Assembly (NCBI RefSeq): GCF_003605755.1
Contig: NZ_RAHJ01000019.1
Span: 377,488 to 441,487 of the forward strand
Reading direction: 5' to 3'
Length of the DNA stretch: 64,000 bases
Source: Tsuneonella suprasediminis
GTDB taxonomy: Bacteria; Pseudomonadota; Alphaproteobacteria; Sphingomonadales; Sphingomonadaceae
This document shows positions 34,855 to 43,083 of the stretch, in pieces. The notes under the pieces were generated by a model. It saw only the letters and a list, made by a program, of their open reading frames with translations. It had not been told where the DNA came from and searched no databases. Position numbers and translations under genes: made by a program. Each line of letters starts with the position of its first letter. Position 1 is the stretch's first letter.

Positions 34855-36660
34855 ATGATGCGGGGGAAATTCGGAAAATCGTGGTCAATCGCTGCGGCTG
34901 GCACGGTGGCAACGCTATCCTGCCTGATCGCCGCCGCCCCTGCTCACGCCAATGCCAGCGCCGCGGAATATTTCCGGGCGCGTGCCAATTCCACCAATGT
35001 TCCCGAACTGCTGAACCAATCGGAAAAAGACTGGTACAAGCGACTGTTCTCCGCGATCGACAAGCACGACTGGTCCAGTGTCGATGCGATGTTCACAGAA
35101 CGGCCCGACGGCCCGTTGCACCACATCGCGCAGGCCGAATATTATCTCGACGCAAGCAGCCCGAAGGTGGAGCTGCCTGCGATTCAGGCATGGCTGGCCA
35201 ACGGCACCAATCTGCCACAGGCGGATCAGATCGTGCGGCTTGGACTGAAACGCGGTCTGGAGGTTCCGCCGGCGCTGCCCAGTGCACAGCAACTCGTCAG
35301 CCAGCCTTATTCGCCAAAGCGCACTCTGCCGCGCAGCGTGAACGATGGCACAATGCCCAATGAGATTAGCAGCGCGATCCTCCAGAAGATTTCCTCAGAC
35401 GATCCGGATGGTGCGCGTCTCCTGCTCGACGGGGTCGATGCCGGGCTATCTCCGGAATCACGCGCTGAATGGCGCCAGCGGGTTGCCTGGTCGTATTACA
35501 TTGAAAACCGCGATGCCGAAGCTCTGGCTATGGCGCGGACCGTCAGTCAGGGCGGCGCAGGCGATTGGGTCGGTGAAGGCGACTGGGCGGCGGGGCTGGC
35601 TGCATGGCGGCTGGGTTCTTGCGCGCAAGCCGCTGACTCTTTCCAGAATGCGACCCGCTCCGCCCGCAATCCCGAACTTGTCGCGGCGGCCTATTACTGG
35701 GCGAGCCGTTCGCTGGTTCGTTGCCGTATGCCGGAAAAGGCCGCCGAACTGCTACGCGGTGCGGCAGCGCGGGATGAAACACTCTATGGCATGCTTGCGC
35801 GCGAACAGCTGGGCGAACATCTGCCCCGCGCCAACCGCGGGCCGGATTTCGATATGTCCGACTGGAAGCGTCTGCGCGAAGTACCCAATGTGCGAACCGC
35901 CGTCGCACTGGCGGAAATCGGCCGCGATTCACTCGCGGACGAAGTGCTCCGCCACGAAGCGAAGATTGGCGATCCGGGCGAATATGGCGCACTGTCGCGC
36001 CTTGCCCGCGAACTGGGCCTCCCTTCCACACAGCTTTGGATGGCGCATAATGCCCCCCGCGGGGCAAAGGCCGAACCCGCGCTGCGTTATCCCGCGCCGC
36101 GCTGGCAACCGGTCACGGGATGGCAGGTCGATCCGGCGCTGGCCTATGCCCATGCGCTACAGGAATCGAACTTTCGCACCAATGCGGTCAGTCCCGCACA
36201 GGCGCGTGGCCTGATGCAGATTACGCCGATCACAGTGAAGCAACACGCCCCCCGGCTGAGCATGAGTGCGAGCTACGTGAACCTCAACGATCCGGGCACC
36301 AACCTCGCCTTTGGGCAGGAAAACCTCGAAATGTTGCGTGATTCTTCAGCGACCGGGGGGCTGCTGCCGAAAATCATGGCGGCGTATAATGCAGGGCTTT
36401 CACCTATCACGCGCTGGAACAGCGAAGTGAACGATCAGGGTGATCCGCTGCTTTACATGGAAAGCATCCCTTATTGGGAAACGCGCGGTTATGTCGCCAT
36501 CGTCATGCGAAATTACTGGATGTACGAACGGCAGGCGGGCGGCGCATCCGATAGCCGCAAGGCACTGGCGCAAGGCATGTGGCCTACGTTCCCCGAACTG
36601 TCCGGCAGCCGCGCCGTGCGCCTGACCCGCAACGATGTACCGATGGCCTCGCAACCCTGA
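34855..36660 (+). CDS. slt: Soluble lytic murein transglycosylase
   Basis: The 601-residue periplasmic enzyme cleaves peptidoglycan to 1,6-anhydro-muropeptides. It has a signal peptide ending AAAPAHA (cleavage near residue 33), a long alpha-helical superhelix (about 50-440), and a C-terminal SLT domain with the catalytic Glu in HALQESNF, then ARGLMQITP and AYNAGLSPI. It lies one base ahead of moaB. Confidence 0.93.
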   Translation: MMRGKFGKSWSIAAAGTVATLSCLIAAAPAHANASAAEYFRARANSTNVPELLNQSEKDWYKRLFSAIDKHDWSSVDAMFTERPDGPLHHIAQAEYYLDASSPKVELPAIQAWLANGTNLPQADQIVRLGLKRGLEVPPALPSAQQLVSQPYSPKRTLPRSVNDGTMPNEISSAILQKISSDDPDGARLLLDGVDAGLSPESRAEWRQRVAWSYYIENRDAEALAMARTVSQGGAGDWVGEGDWAAGLAAWRLGSCAQAADSFQNATRSARNPELVAAAYYWASRSLVRCRMPEKAAELLRGAAARDETLYGMLAREQLGEHLPRANRGPDFDMSDWKRLREVPNVRTAVALAEIGRDSLADEVLRHEAKIGDPGEYGALSRLARELGLPSTQLWMAHNAPRGAKAEPALRYPAPRWQPVTGWQVDPALAYAHALQESNFRTNAVSPAQARGLMQITPITVKQHAPRLSMSASYVNLNDPGTNLAFGQENLEMLRDSSATGGLLPKIMAAYNAGLSPITRWNSEVNDQGDPLLYMESIPYWETRGYVAIVMRNYWMYERQAGGASDSRKALAQGMWPTFPELSGSRAVRLTRNDVPMASQP

Positions 36661-36661
36661 T

Positions 36662-37189
36662 ATGGCGGTTGACCCCGCACGGCCATTCACTCCGGTCAAT
36701 ATTGCCCTGCTCACCGTTTCCGACACCCGCACTCTGGCGGATGATACCAGCGGCGACATTCTGGCGCAGCGGATTGCCGATGCCGGGCACAATCTGATCG
36801 CCCGCAAGATCGAACGTGACGATGCCGACCGCATCGCCGCACAGCTTAACGACTGGATCGGCCAGCCCGAAATCGACGTGATCGTAACTTCAGGGGGAAC
36901 CGGGCTGACCGGCCGCGATGTCACCCCCGAAGCACTCGACCGGGTGAAAGAGAAAAACATTCCCGGTTTCGGGGAATTGTTCCGCTGGATCAGCTATCGC
37001 TCCATCGGCACCAGCACCGTGCAAAGCCGGGCCTGCGCCATCGTCGCGCGCGGGACATATGTCTTCGCCCTGCCCGGATCGAACGGTGCGGTAAAAGACG
37101 GCTGGGATGGCATTCTGGCGGAGCAACTCGACAGCCGGAACCGACCTTGTAATTTCGTGCAGCTTCTCCCTCGTCTGCAGGAACGTTAG
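36662..37189 (+). CDS. moaB: Molybdenum cofactor biosynthesis protein B
   Basis: The 175-residue MoaB/MogA-type protein adenylates molybdopterin before molybdenum insertion. The signature TSGGTGLTGRDVTPEA is present, along with an N-terminal ALLTVSDTRT strand-turn. The start at 36662 follows the slt stop by a single base. No other mo- genes are in the window. Confidence 0.92.
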   Translation: MAVDPARPFTPVNIALLTVSDTRTLADDTSGDILAQRIADAGHNLIARKIERDDADRIAAQLNDWIGQPEIDVIVTSGGTGLTGRDVTPEALDRVKEKNIPGFGELFRWISYRSIGTSTVQSRACAIVARGTYVFALPGSNGAVKDGWDGILAEQLDSRNRPCNFVQLLPRLQER

Positions 37190-37241
37190 CATTATGATCA
37201 CCGAGACGATTTCTCGCTAGATCGCGACATTTGTTCTGTGT

Positions 37242-38351
37242 ATGTTCCAGCAAATGGATCATACCCGCCCTCCCAAAACACACGGTCGCGGCGCGCAATC
37301 GGCGCGGGTTCCCGACCGGTTCGGGCTGGCGCAGCGAGAACTGGACGGCGACTGGCGCGATTATATGGAATCGCTCGCGAATCTGGAGGGGGCTCCATCC
37401 GCCAAATTGCGAACAACGGTGACGGACGAATTCCCGAAAACGATCGTCAGCTTTAATTCCTCACCCGATATTCCGTTCGACCGTTCGATCAACGCCTATC
37501 GCGGATGCGAACATGGCTGCATCTATTGCTTTGCCCGGCCTACACACGCCTATCACGATCTGTCGCCTGGGCTTGATTTCGAAACGCAGCTGTTTGCCAA
37601 GCCGGATGCTCCGCGCCTGTTGCGGGAGACGCTGGCGCGCCGCCGTTATCGCCCGGCCCCCATCGCAATGGGCACCAATACCGACCCTTATCAGCCGATA
37701 GAGCGGCGCTATCGCATCACGCGCCAGTTATTGGAGATATGTCTGGAAACCCGCCATCCGGTCACGATCACCACCAAATCCGACCGTGTGTTGGACGATA
37801 TCGATCTGCTTGCTGCATTGGCCGAACGCAATCTGGTGGCTGTGGCGATTTCGGTGACATCTCTCGATCCGATGCTCTCGGGCAAGCTCGAACCGCGCGC
37901 CGCGGCCCCGGCCAAACGCATTGCTGCATTGGGGAAACTCACAGCAGCGGGCATCCCGTCCCATTGTTCGGTTGCACCGGTGATCCCCGCAATTACCGAT
38001 GAATTCATGGAAGAGATCATTCAAGCCGCCGCTGTGCAAGGAGTTCGCTCAGCCGGGTGGATCGCTTTGCGCCTGCCCCACGAAGTCGCGCCACTGTTCC
38101 GCGAATGGCTGGCGGTTCACTTCCCGGATCGGGCGGGCAAAGTGATGTCGATCGTCCGATCGATCCGCAACGGCCGGGATAACGATCCCGATTTCTTTAC
38201 TCGGATGAAGCCATCGGGCGTGTGGGCGGACCTGTTCCGCGCCCGCTTCAAACTCGCGTGCAAGCGCGCGGGTATCGGCAAGTCGCGCTTCATTCTGGAC
38301 CAGAGCCAGTTCCACCCGCCATCGCTCGACGGACAATTGCCGCTGTTTTAG
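37242..38351 (+). CDS. PA0069-family radical SAM protein
   Basis: The 369-residue protein has the radical-SAM cluster motif in RGCEHGCIYCFA and a SplB-like fold pattern, but belongs to the group named after P. aeruginosa PA0069, whose substrate is unknown. Alternative starts are ATG 37242 and ATG 37254; neither has a strong ribosome-binding site. The gene is followed by a hairpin shared with the convergent acyl-CoA dehydrogenase. Confidence 0.88.
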   Translation: MFQQMDHTRPPKTHGRGAQSARVPDRFGLAQRELDGDWRDYMESLANLEGAPSAKLRTTVTDEFPKTIVSFNSSPDIPFDRSINAYRGCEHGCIYCFARPTHAYHDLSPGLDFETQLFAKPDAPRLLRETLARRRYRPAPIAMGTNTDPYQPIERRYRITRQLLEICLETRHPVTITTKSDRVLDDIDLLAALAERNLVAVAISVTSLDPMLSGKLEPRAAAPAKRIAALGKLTAAGIPSHCSVAPVIPAITDEFMEEIIQAAAVQGVRSAGWIALRLPHEVAPLFREWLAVHFPDRAGKVMSIVRSIRNGRDNDPDFFTRMKPSGVWADLFRARFKLACKRAGIGKSRFILDQSQFHPPSLDGQLPLF

Positions 38352-38396
38352 CGCGAAGCGAAACGACACCCGCAGCAGCAGCGCAATCGGGCAAGA

Positions 38397-38423
38397 GCCC
38401 GGCGCGACCATCCCGCGCCGGGC
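38397..38423. terminator. Hairpin between convergent genes
   Basis: A perfect 10-bp GC-rich stem (38397-38406 with 38414-38423) and a 7-base loop lie between the radical SAM gene and the acyl-CoA dehydrogenase gene. There is no strong T-tract, so termination could be partly Rho-dependent. Confidence 0.55.
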
Positions 38424-38438
38424 CTGATTACAACCGGA

Positions 38439-40244
38439 TCAGGCAGCGGTTTCGAACGCCGCTTCGTCCAGCGCCATCATCGATTCCGCACCGGTTTCGA
38501 TCTTGCGGCGCAAGGCACCTGCATCGGGCACATACCGATCCATGAAATAGCGCGCAGTGGCGAGCTTGGCTTCATAGAAGGCCTTGTCGTCGGCACCATC
38601 GGCCAGCTTGGCCGAAGCGACCTTCGCCATACGCAGCCACATCAGGCCAAGCGTCACGATACCCATGATGTGCATGTAGTGGTGCGCGCCCGCCCCCAGA
38701 TTGTTGGGGTTGGCCAGCGCGTTCTGCATGAACCACATCGTCGCAGCTTTTTGTTCGCAGAGCGCCCGTTCCAGCTTTTCCGCCAGAGGAGCCAGAGATT
38801 CATCGCCCTTGGCGGCGGCGATTTCTTCGTCGCACACGGCAAAGAATTTTTGCACAGCAGCGCCACCCTTTGCAGGTAACTTACGACCGCACAGGTCCAT
38901 CGCCTGCACACCGTTGGTGCCTTCATATATCTGGGCAATGCGGGCATCGCGCACGAACTGCTCCATGCCCCATTCCTTGATATAGCCGTGGCCACCAAAC
39001 ACCTGCTGCATGTTGACCGCAGTGTCGAACCCCTTGTCAGTGCCGTAACCTTTCAGAACCGGGGTGATGAGACCCAGCAGCAGATCGGCCTCTGCCCGCT
39101 CTTCCTCGGTCGGCGCCTTGTGCGTCAGATCGACCAGCAGCGCGGCCCACAGATAGAACGCACGCATACCTTCGGTGAAGGCCTTGGCGTCCATCAGCAT
39201 CCGCCGCACATCGGGGTGAACGAAGATCGGATCGGCCTTCGCTTCGGGATCGGCAGGCCCGGTCAACGCGCGGCCCTGACGGCGATCTTTCGCGTAAGCC
39301 ACGGCGTTCTGATAGGCGACTTCCGACTGTGCCAGCCCCTGAATGCCGACACCGAGGCGGGCAGCGTTCATCATAATGAACATGGCGGCCAGCCCCTTGT
39401 TCTCTTCACCGACCATCCAGCCTTTCGCGCCGTCGTAGTTCATGACGCAGGTTGCGTTGCCGTGAATGCCCATCTTGTGTTCGATCGAACCGCACTGCAC
39501 CGCGTTGCGTTCGCCCAGCGAGCCGTCATCGTTCACCAGCACTTTGGGGACCAGAAACAGGCTGATACCCTTGCTCGAATCCGGTGCGCCCGGCGTTTTA
39601 GCCAGCACCAGATGAATGATGTTTTCCGTCAGATCGTGTTCGCCTGCGGAAATGAAGATCTTGGTCCCGGTGATCGCGTAACTGCCATCGGCCTGCGGCT
39701 CCGCCTTGGTGCGGATCAGGCCAAGATCGGTGCCGCACTGCGGCTCCGTCAGGTTCATTGTGCCAAGCCACTTATTGGCGATCATATTCGGCAGATATTT
39801 CGTCTTCAGCTCTTCGCTGCCGGTGGCGTAAATCGCATTGACCGCGCCATTGGTCAGGCCCGGATACATACCGAACGAATGGTTGGCGGTGGAGATGAAT
39901 TCTTCCACGGCAAAGCCGAGCACATGCGGCATCGCCTGGCCGCCGAATTCTTCCGGCGAGGAAATCGTGCCCCATCCAGACTCACGGTACTGATCGAACG
40001 CCGCCTTGAAACCACTGGGCGTAGTGACAGAGCCATCGGCATTGCGGGTGCACCCTTCCGCATCGCCCTGCTGGTTGATCGGTTGCAGAACTTCCGCAGC
40101 GAACTTGCCGCATTCGTTGATAACGGTATCGATGATGTCAGGCGTCGCGCTCTCAAAACCGAGCAGATTGCTGTAACTGGCAAGATCGAGCACTTCGTTC
40201 ACGATGAAGCGGGCATCACGCGTAGGGGCAGTGTAAGTAGGCAT
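38439..40244 (-). CDS. Acyl-CoA dehydrogenase with C-terminal extension (DmdC/FadE-like)
   Basis: The 601-residue flavoprotein oxidises an acyl-CoA to the enoyl-CoA. The FAD/substrate block NLTEPQCGTDLG and the catalytic Glu in IYEGTNGVQAMDL are present. The last 120 residues are the extra domain of the long acyl-CoA dehydrogenases, which include methylmercaptopropionyl-CoA dehydrogenase. AAGGA lies 8 bases before the start. A MerR regulator precedes it in the same operon. Electrons would go through ETF to the ETF-QO encoded at 32344. Confidence 0.92.
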   Translation of the reverse strand: MPTYTAPTRDARFIVNEVLDLASYSNLLGFESATPDIIDTVINECGKFAAEVLQPINQQGDAEGCTRNADGSVTTPSGFKAAFDQYRESGWGTISSPEEFGGQAMPHVLGFAVEEFISTANHSFGMYPGLTNGAVNAIYATGSEELKTKYLPNMIANKWLGTMNLTEPQCGTDLGLIRTKAEPQADGSYAITGTKIFISAGEHDLTENIIHLVLAKTPGAPDSSKGISLFLVPKVLVNDDGSLGERNAVQCGSIEHKMGIHGNATCVMNYDGAKGWMVGEENKGLAAMFIMMNAARLGVGIQGLAQSEVAYQNAVAYAKDRRQGRALTGPADPEAKADPIFVHPDVRRMLMDAKAFTEGMRAFYLWAALLVDLTHKAPTEEERAEADLLLGLITPVLKGYGTDKGFDTAVNMQQVFGGHGYIKEWGMEQFVRDARIAQIYEGTNGVQAMDLCGRKLPAKGGAAVQKFFAVCDEEIAAAKGDESLAPLAEKLERALCEQKAATMWFMQNALANPNNLGAGAHHYMHIMGIVTLGLMWLRMAKVASAKLADGADDKAFYEAKLATARYFMDRYVPDAGALRRKIETGAESMMALDEAAFETAA

Positions 40245-40293
40245 GGGCGGTCCTTAGATAACTGGTCTTAAATACTGGCTTCGCACAAGGGCA

Positions 40294-40737
40294 TCACCCC
40301 TCGTCGATCACCTGTTCGACCTGAGTGATGAAATCGGTAAGCTCCGCGATGGCGGAATCGATATCTGCGCGCTGACGCCTGAGCTTGGCGATATGTGCGC
40401 GACATCTTTCAATGGTCACGCGGCGCTGTTCGGCCCGCCCATCTCCGAGGTCGTAGAGATCGATCATCTCGCGGATTTCGGACAGGCTGAAGCCAACATT
40501 TTTGGCCCGCATAATCCACGCGAGCCGCGCCCGGTCCCGTTTCGAATAGATCCGGGCAAGCCCGACCCGACGCGGCGCAATCAGACCTTCATCTTCGTAA
40601 AAGCGCAACGCACGCGCGGTGCAGTCGAATTCTTCCGTAAGGTCGGAAATCGAATACTGATCGCGCCCGCGTTCATCGGGCCGTTCGATATGAGCGCCGC
40701 CGTGGCGCCGTTCTGGTTCGGAAGCGGGCTGGTTCAT
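40294..40737 (-). CDS. MerR family regulator (LiuR-like)
   Basis: The 147-residue protein has an N-terminal MerR helix-turn-helix (YSISDLTEEFDCTARALRFY, residues 28-47) and a C-terminal dimerisation coiled coil without metal-binding cysteines. Such regulators control acyl-CoA and branched-chain amino-acid catabolism (LiuR). It lies 49 bases upstream of the dehydrogenase gene. Two overlapping palindromes just upstream, in the hisI 3' end, are the likely operator. The first 27 residues are an unusual charged extension. Confidence 0.88.
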   Translation of the reverse strand: MNQPASEPERRHGGAHIERPDERGRDQYSISDLTEEFDCTARALRFYEDEGLIAPRRVGLARIYSKRDRARLAWIMRAKNVGFSLSEIREMIDLYDLGDGRAEQRRVTIERCRAHIAKLRRQRADIDSAIAELTDFITQVEQVIDEG

Positions 40738-40757
40738 ACTTACCTTGATCGCATTAC

Positions 40758-40782
40758 CTTACGTTTGCGTCAAGTCTTGACG
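40758..40782 (-). promoter_or_regulatory. Overlapping palindromes upstream of the MerR gene
   Basis: CTTACG-TTTG-CGTCAAG (40758-40774, one mismatch between arms) overlaps a perfect 15-base palindrome CGTCAAG-T-CTTGACG (40768-40782). Both lie 21-45 bases before the MerR start and cover the hisI stop. The pattern resembles LiuR sites in proteobacteria. Confidence 0.6.
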
Positions 40783-41147
40783 TTTTGGAGAGAACCGTCA
40801 CGAAGCGTTCGGTAAAAGCAACTGACGGCACCGGTGTGGCATGTCGGGCCCGCCGCCGCGCATTCGAGGACCAGCGCATCCTGATCGCAATCCACCAAAA
40901 TACGTTTCACTGTCAGCACATGGCCCGATGTTTCGCCCTTCTTCCAAAGCCGCCCACGAGAACGTGAGTGAAAGTGCGCCTCTCCAGTGGCAATCGTGGC
41001 ATCCAAGGCTTCGCGATCCATAAAGGCGAGCATCAGTACAGCCTTGCTTTCCGCATCGACCACAACCGCGCTGAGCAGCCCTGCAGCATCGAATTTGGGC
41101 TGGAAAGCGGAGCCTTGTTCCCGGTCTAATTCAGGTGTCGCGTTCAT
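40770..41147 (-). CDS. hisI: Phosphoribosyl-AMP cyclohydrolase
   Basis: The 125-residue single-domain enzyme opens the ring of phosphoribosyl-AMP in histidine biosynthesis. Metal and catalytic residues are visible: LAFMDREAL, HSRSRGRLWKKGETSGH, the DCDQDA aspartates and the cysteines in PTCHTGAVSC. It is not fused to HisE. GAAGAG lies 6 bases before the ATG. The gene is isolated from other his genes here. Confidence 0.94.
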   Translation of the reverse strand: MNATPELDREQGSAFQPKFDAAGLLSAVVVDAESKAVLMLAFMDREALDATIATGEAHFHSRSRGRLWKKGETSGHVLTVKRILVDCDQDALVLECAAAGPTCHTGAVSCFYRTLRDGSLQNVKT

Positions 41148-41529
41148 TTATTGCTCTTCTTATTAGGTAAAGGGATCGTTGTTGCACGATAACCACATGC
41201 AGGTGCCAAAATCCATGCAGAGTGCACATCGCACTTTGTTGAATGGATCAAAAGTGGGAATAGCTTAGCAGCGGTTCGAAAGGGGGCCGCCAACCGGAAC
41301 GCCGGTGCCAGCAAGAGCGCCAGGTTCAGGGAAAGATCGGGAAGCGCAACGCGCCAAACGCGACGCACCGATCGACGATGAGGGATCGGACCCAGGTGAC
41401 CGACAAGGGGGTGGTTGCCGTTGCCGCAAGGCGGGTCCCGAGAATTTCGTCACGGCACGCCCGGGGTTTAAACGCCCCGGGCGTTTCCGCTTCAGGCCCG
41501 GGCATTTTCCAGGCGATCGCCCTTCTCTT
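41148..41529. other. Gap between hisI and comF with a hairpin
   Basis: No gene is recognised in these 382 bases. A 9-bp GC-rich hairpin (41458-41466 with 41475-41483, loop TTTAAACG) is positioned as the comF terminator. The rest should hold the hisI promoter. Small open frames on both strands are Arg/Pro-rich and look like non-coding GC-rich sequence. Confidence 0.5.
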
Positions 41530-42273
41530 CTACTCATCGAGAACACGGGCGAAACACGCAATCACTACTTTGCTGGCACCTGCGCGTTTAAGCACACGCA
41601 CACAGGCATCGCTTGTCGCCCGGCTGGTCAGCACATCGTCGATCAGGATCACTTGCGCGCCTGCGATCTTTCCTGCTCGGCGCGGGTTTAGCGCAATCGC
41701 GCCCGACAGCGCGCGTGCCCGCGCCTTTTGCCCCAACCCGCCCAGGCTCGGCGTGCGTCTGGTTCGCAGCAAGGCATCGACCACGACCGAGCTATCGGTC
41801 GAACGCGCAATCTCCCGCGCAAGCAGCGCGGCCTGATTGAAGCCGCGCGACCACAGACGCCACCGATGCAGCGGAACGGGGACCACGATCCATTGCCCGT
41901 CGAGCCGCGGCAGACGCGCACAGATCAGGCGAGCCATCAGCGGCGCCAGCGCGGTTTTGCGGCCATGCTTGTAAGACAGCACCAGTTTGCGCGAGATGTC
42001 GCCATACAGGGTGCCCGCGGCGATTCCGTCATGCATGGGCGGGTTTGCCATACATACCGCGCAAATCGCACCCTGCCCCACGTCCTCGCTTTTCAACGGT
42101 CGCTGGCAACTGGCGCAGGCCGGTTCGCCCGGTATCCGCAGATCGGCCCAGCAATCGGCGCATAGCCCGGTCTGCGACCGAATGCCGGATCCGCACACCG
42201 GGCAGCGCGGCGGATAGATCAGGTCCACCAGCGGGGCAAAGACCTCTGCGACACAGGAACGGACTTTGCCCAT
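41530..42273 (-). CDS. comF: ComF family protein (double zinc ribbon and phosphoribosyltransferase fold)
   Basis: The 247-residue protein has N-terminal zinc-ribbon cysteine pairs (CPVCGSG, CADC, CASC, CAVC) and a C-terminal PRTase domain with the PRPP-binding ILIDDVLTSRAT. ComF takes part in DNA uptake and replication-fork restart in other bacteria. ATG 42273 (MGKVRSC) is used; a longer upstream frame overlaps the divergent methyltransferase gene. Confidence 0.88.
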   Translation of the reverse strand: MGKVRSCVAEVFAPLVDLIYPPRCPVCGSGIRSQTGLCADCWADLRIPGEPACASCQRPLKSEDVGQGAICAVCMANPPMHDGIAAGTLYGDISRKLVLSYKHGRKTALAPLMARLICARLPRLDGQWIVVPVPLHRWRLWSRGFNQAALLAREIARSTDSSVVVDALLRTRRTPSLGGLGQKARARALSGAIALNPRRAGKIAGAQVILIDDVLTSRATSDACVRVLKRAGASKVVIACFARVLDE

Positions 42274-42327
42274 GCTTATCGCGCAATGCCCTTGTGTCGC
42301 CGCCGCTGTACGCGCAAAGGCGATGCC

Positions 42328-43083
42328 ATGACTGAAGGCCCGCCGACGATATTCAGCCCGGCCCGCCGGGAAGCCCGCATAGTCCGCGCGCGATCCCTGC
42401 AACAGGCACCCAAGGCAGCAGACTGGCTGGCGCAATCGCTGATCGAGGACATGCTCGACCGGATCGATTTCATGCGGCTGGAGCCCAGGCGCGCACTCGC
42501 TGTCGGCATCGGGGCAGAACGCCTTGGCGCATCGCTGGAGGTGCAGGGCGCGCGTGTGGTGGTCACTGATCCGCTGGCACTCAACCATGAACAGCCGTGG
42601 CCGACTGGCGACTTCGATCTGATTGCCAGCCTTGGGACGCTGGCAACCGTAAACGACTTGCCCGGCGCGCTGATCCACCTTCGCAATGCGCTGCGCCCTG
42701 GCGGTATCGCGATGGCGAGCATGATCGGCGCGGGCAGTTTCCCCCGCCTGCGCACCGCGATGTTTGCCGCAGATGGAGAGCGACCTGCCGCCCGACTGCA
42801 CCCCACTGTCGATGCACAGGCCGGTGCGGCGCTGTTACAGCGGGCGGGCTTTTCGCAGCAGGTGTCCGACAGCTGGACCCTGCACCTGCGGTACGGATCG
42901 CTCGATGCGCTGGTGGCTGATTTGCGGGCGCAGGGGTTGAACAGCGCGCTCACCGACACCGCCCCGCCGCTGACGCGCGACGGGCTGGGCCGTGCGCACG
43001 CCGTGTTTCTGGATGGCGCGGACAAGGACGGCAAAGTCATCGAAACTGTCGAGGTTCTCACCCTGACAGGCTGGCGAAACTAG
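42328..43083 (+). CDS. Class I SAM-dependent methyltransferase (BioC/NDUFAF5-like)
   Basis: The 251-residue protein has a weak SAM-binding region at ALAVGIGAERLG and a post-motif LRNALRPGGIAMASM, as in BioC-like methyltransferases. Mitochondrial NDUFAF5, a relative, is an assembly factor for respiratory complex I. AAAGG lies 7 bases before the ATG. Its TAG stop shares the bases CTAG with the stop of the convergent ppdK gene. Confidence 0.72.
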   Translation: MTEGPPTIFSPARREARIVRARSLQQAPKAADWLAQSLIEDMLDRIDFMRLEPRRALAVGIGAERLGASLEVQGARVVVTDPLALNHEQPWPTGDFDLIASLGTLATVNDLPGALIHLRNALRPGGIAMASMIGAGSFPRLRTAMFAADGERPAARLHPTVDAQAGAALLQRAGFSQQVSDSWTLHLRYGSLDALVADLRAQGLNSALTDTAPPLTRDGLGRAHAVFLDGADKDGKVIETVEVLTLTGWRN

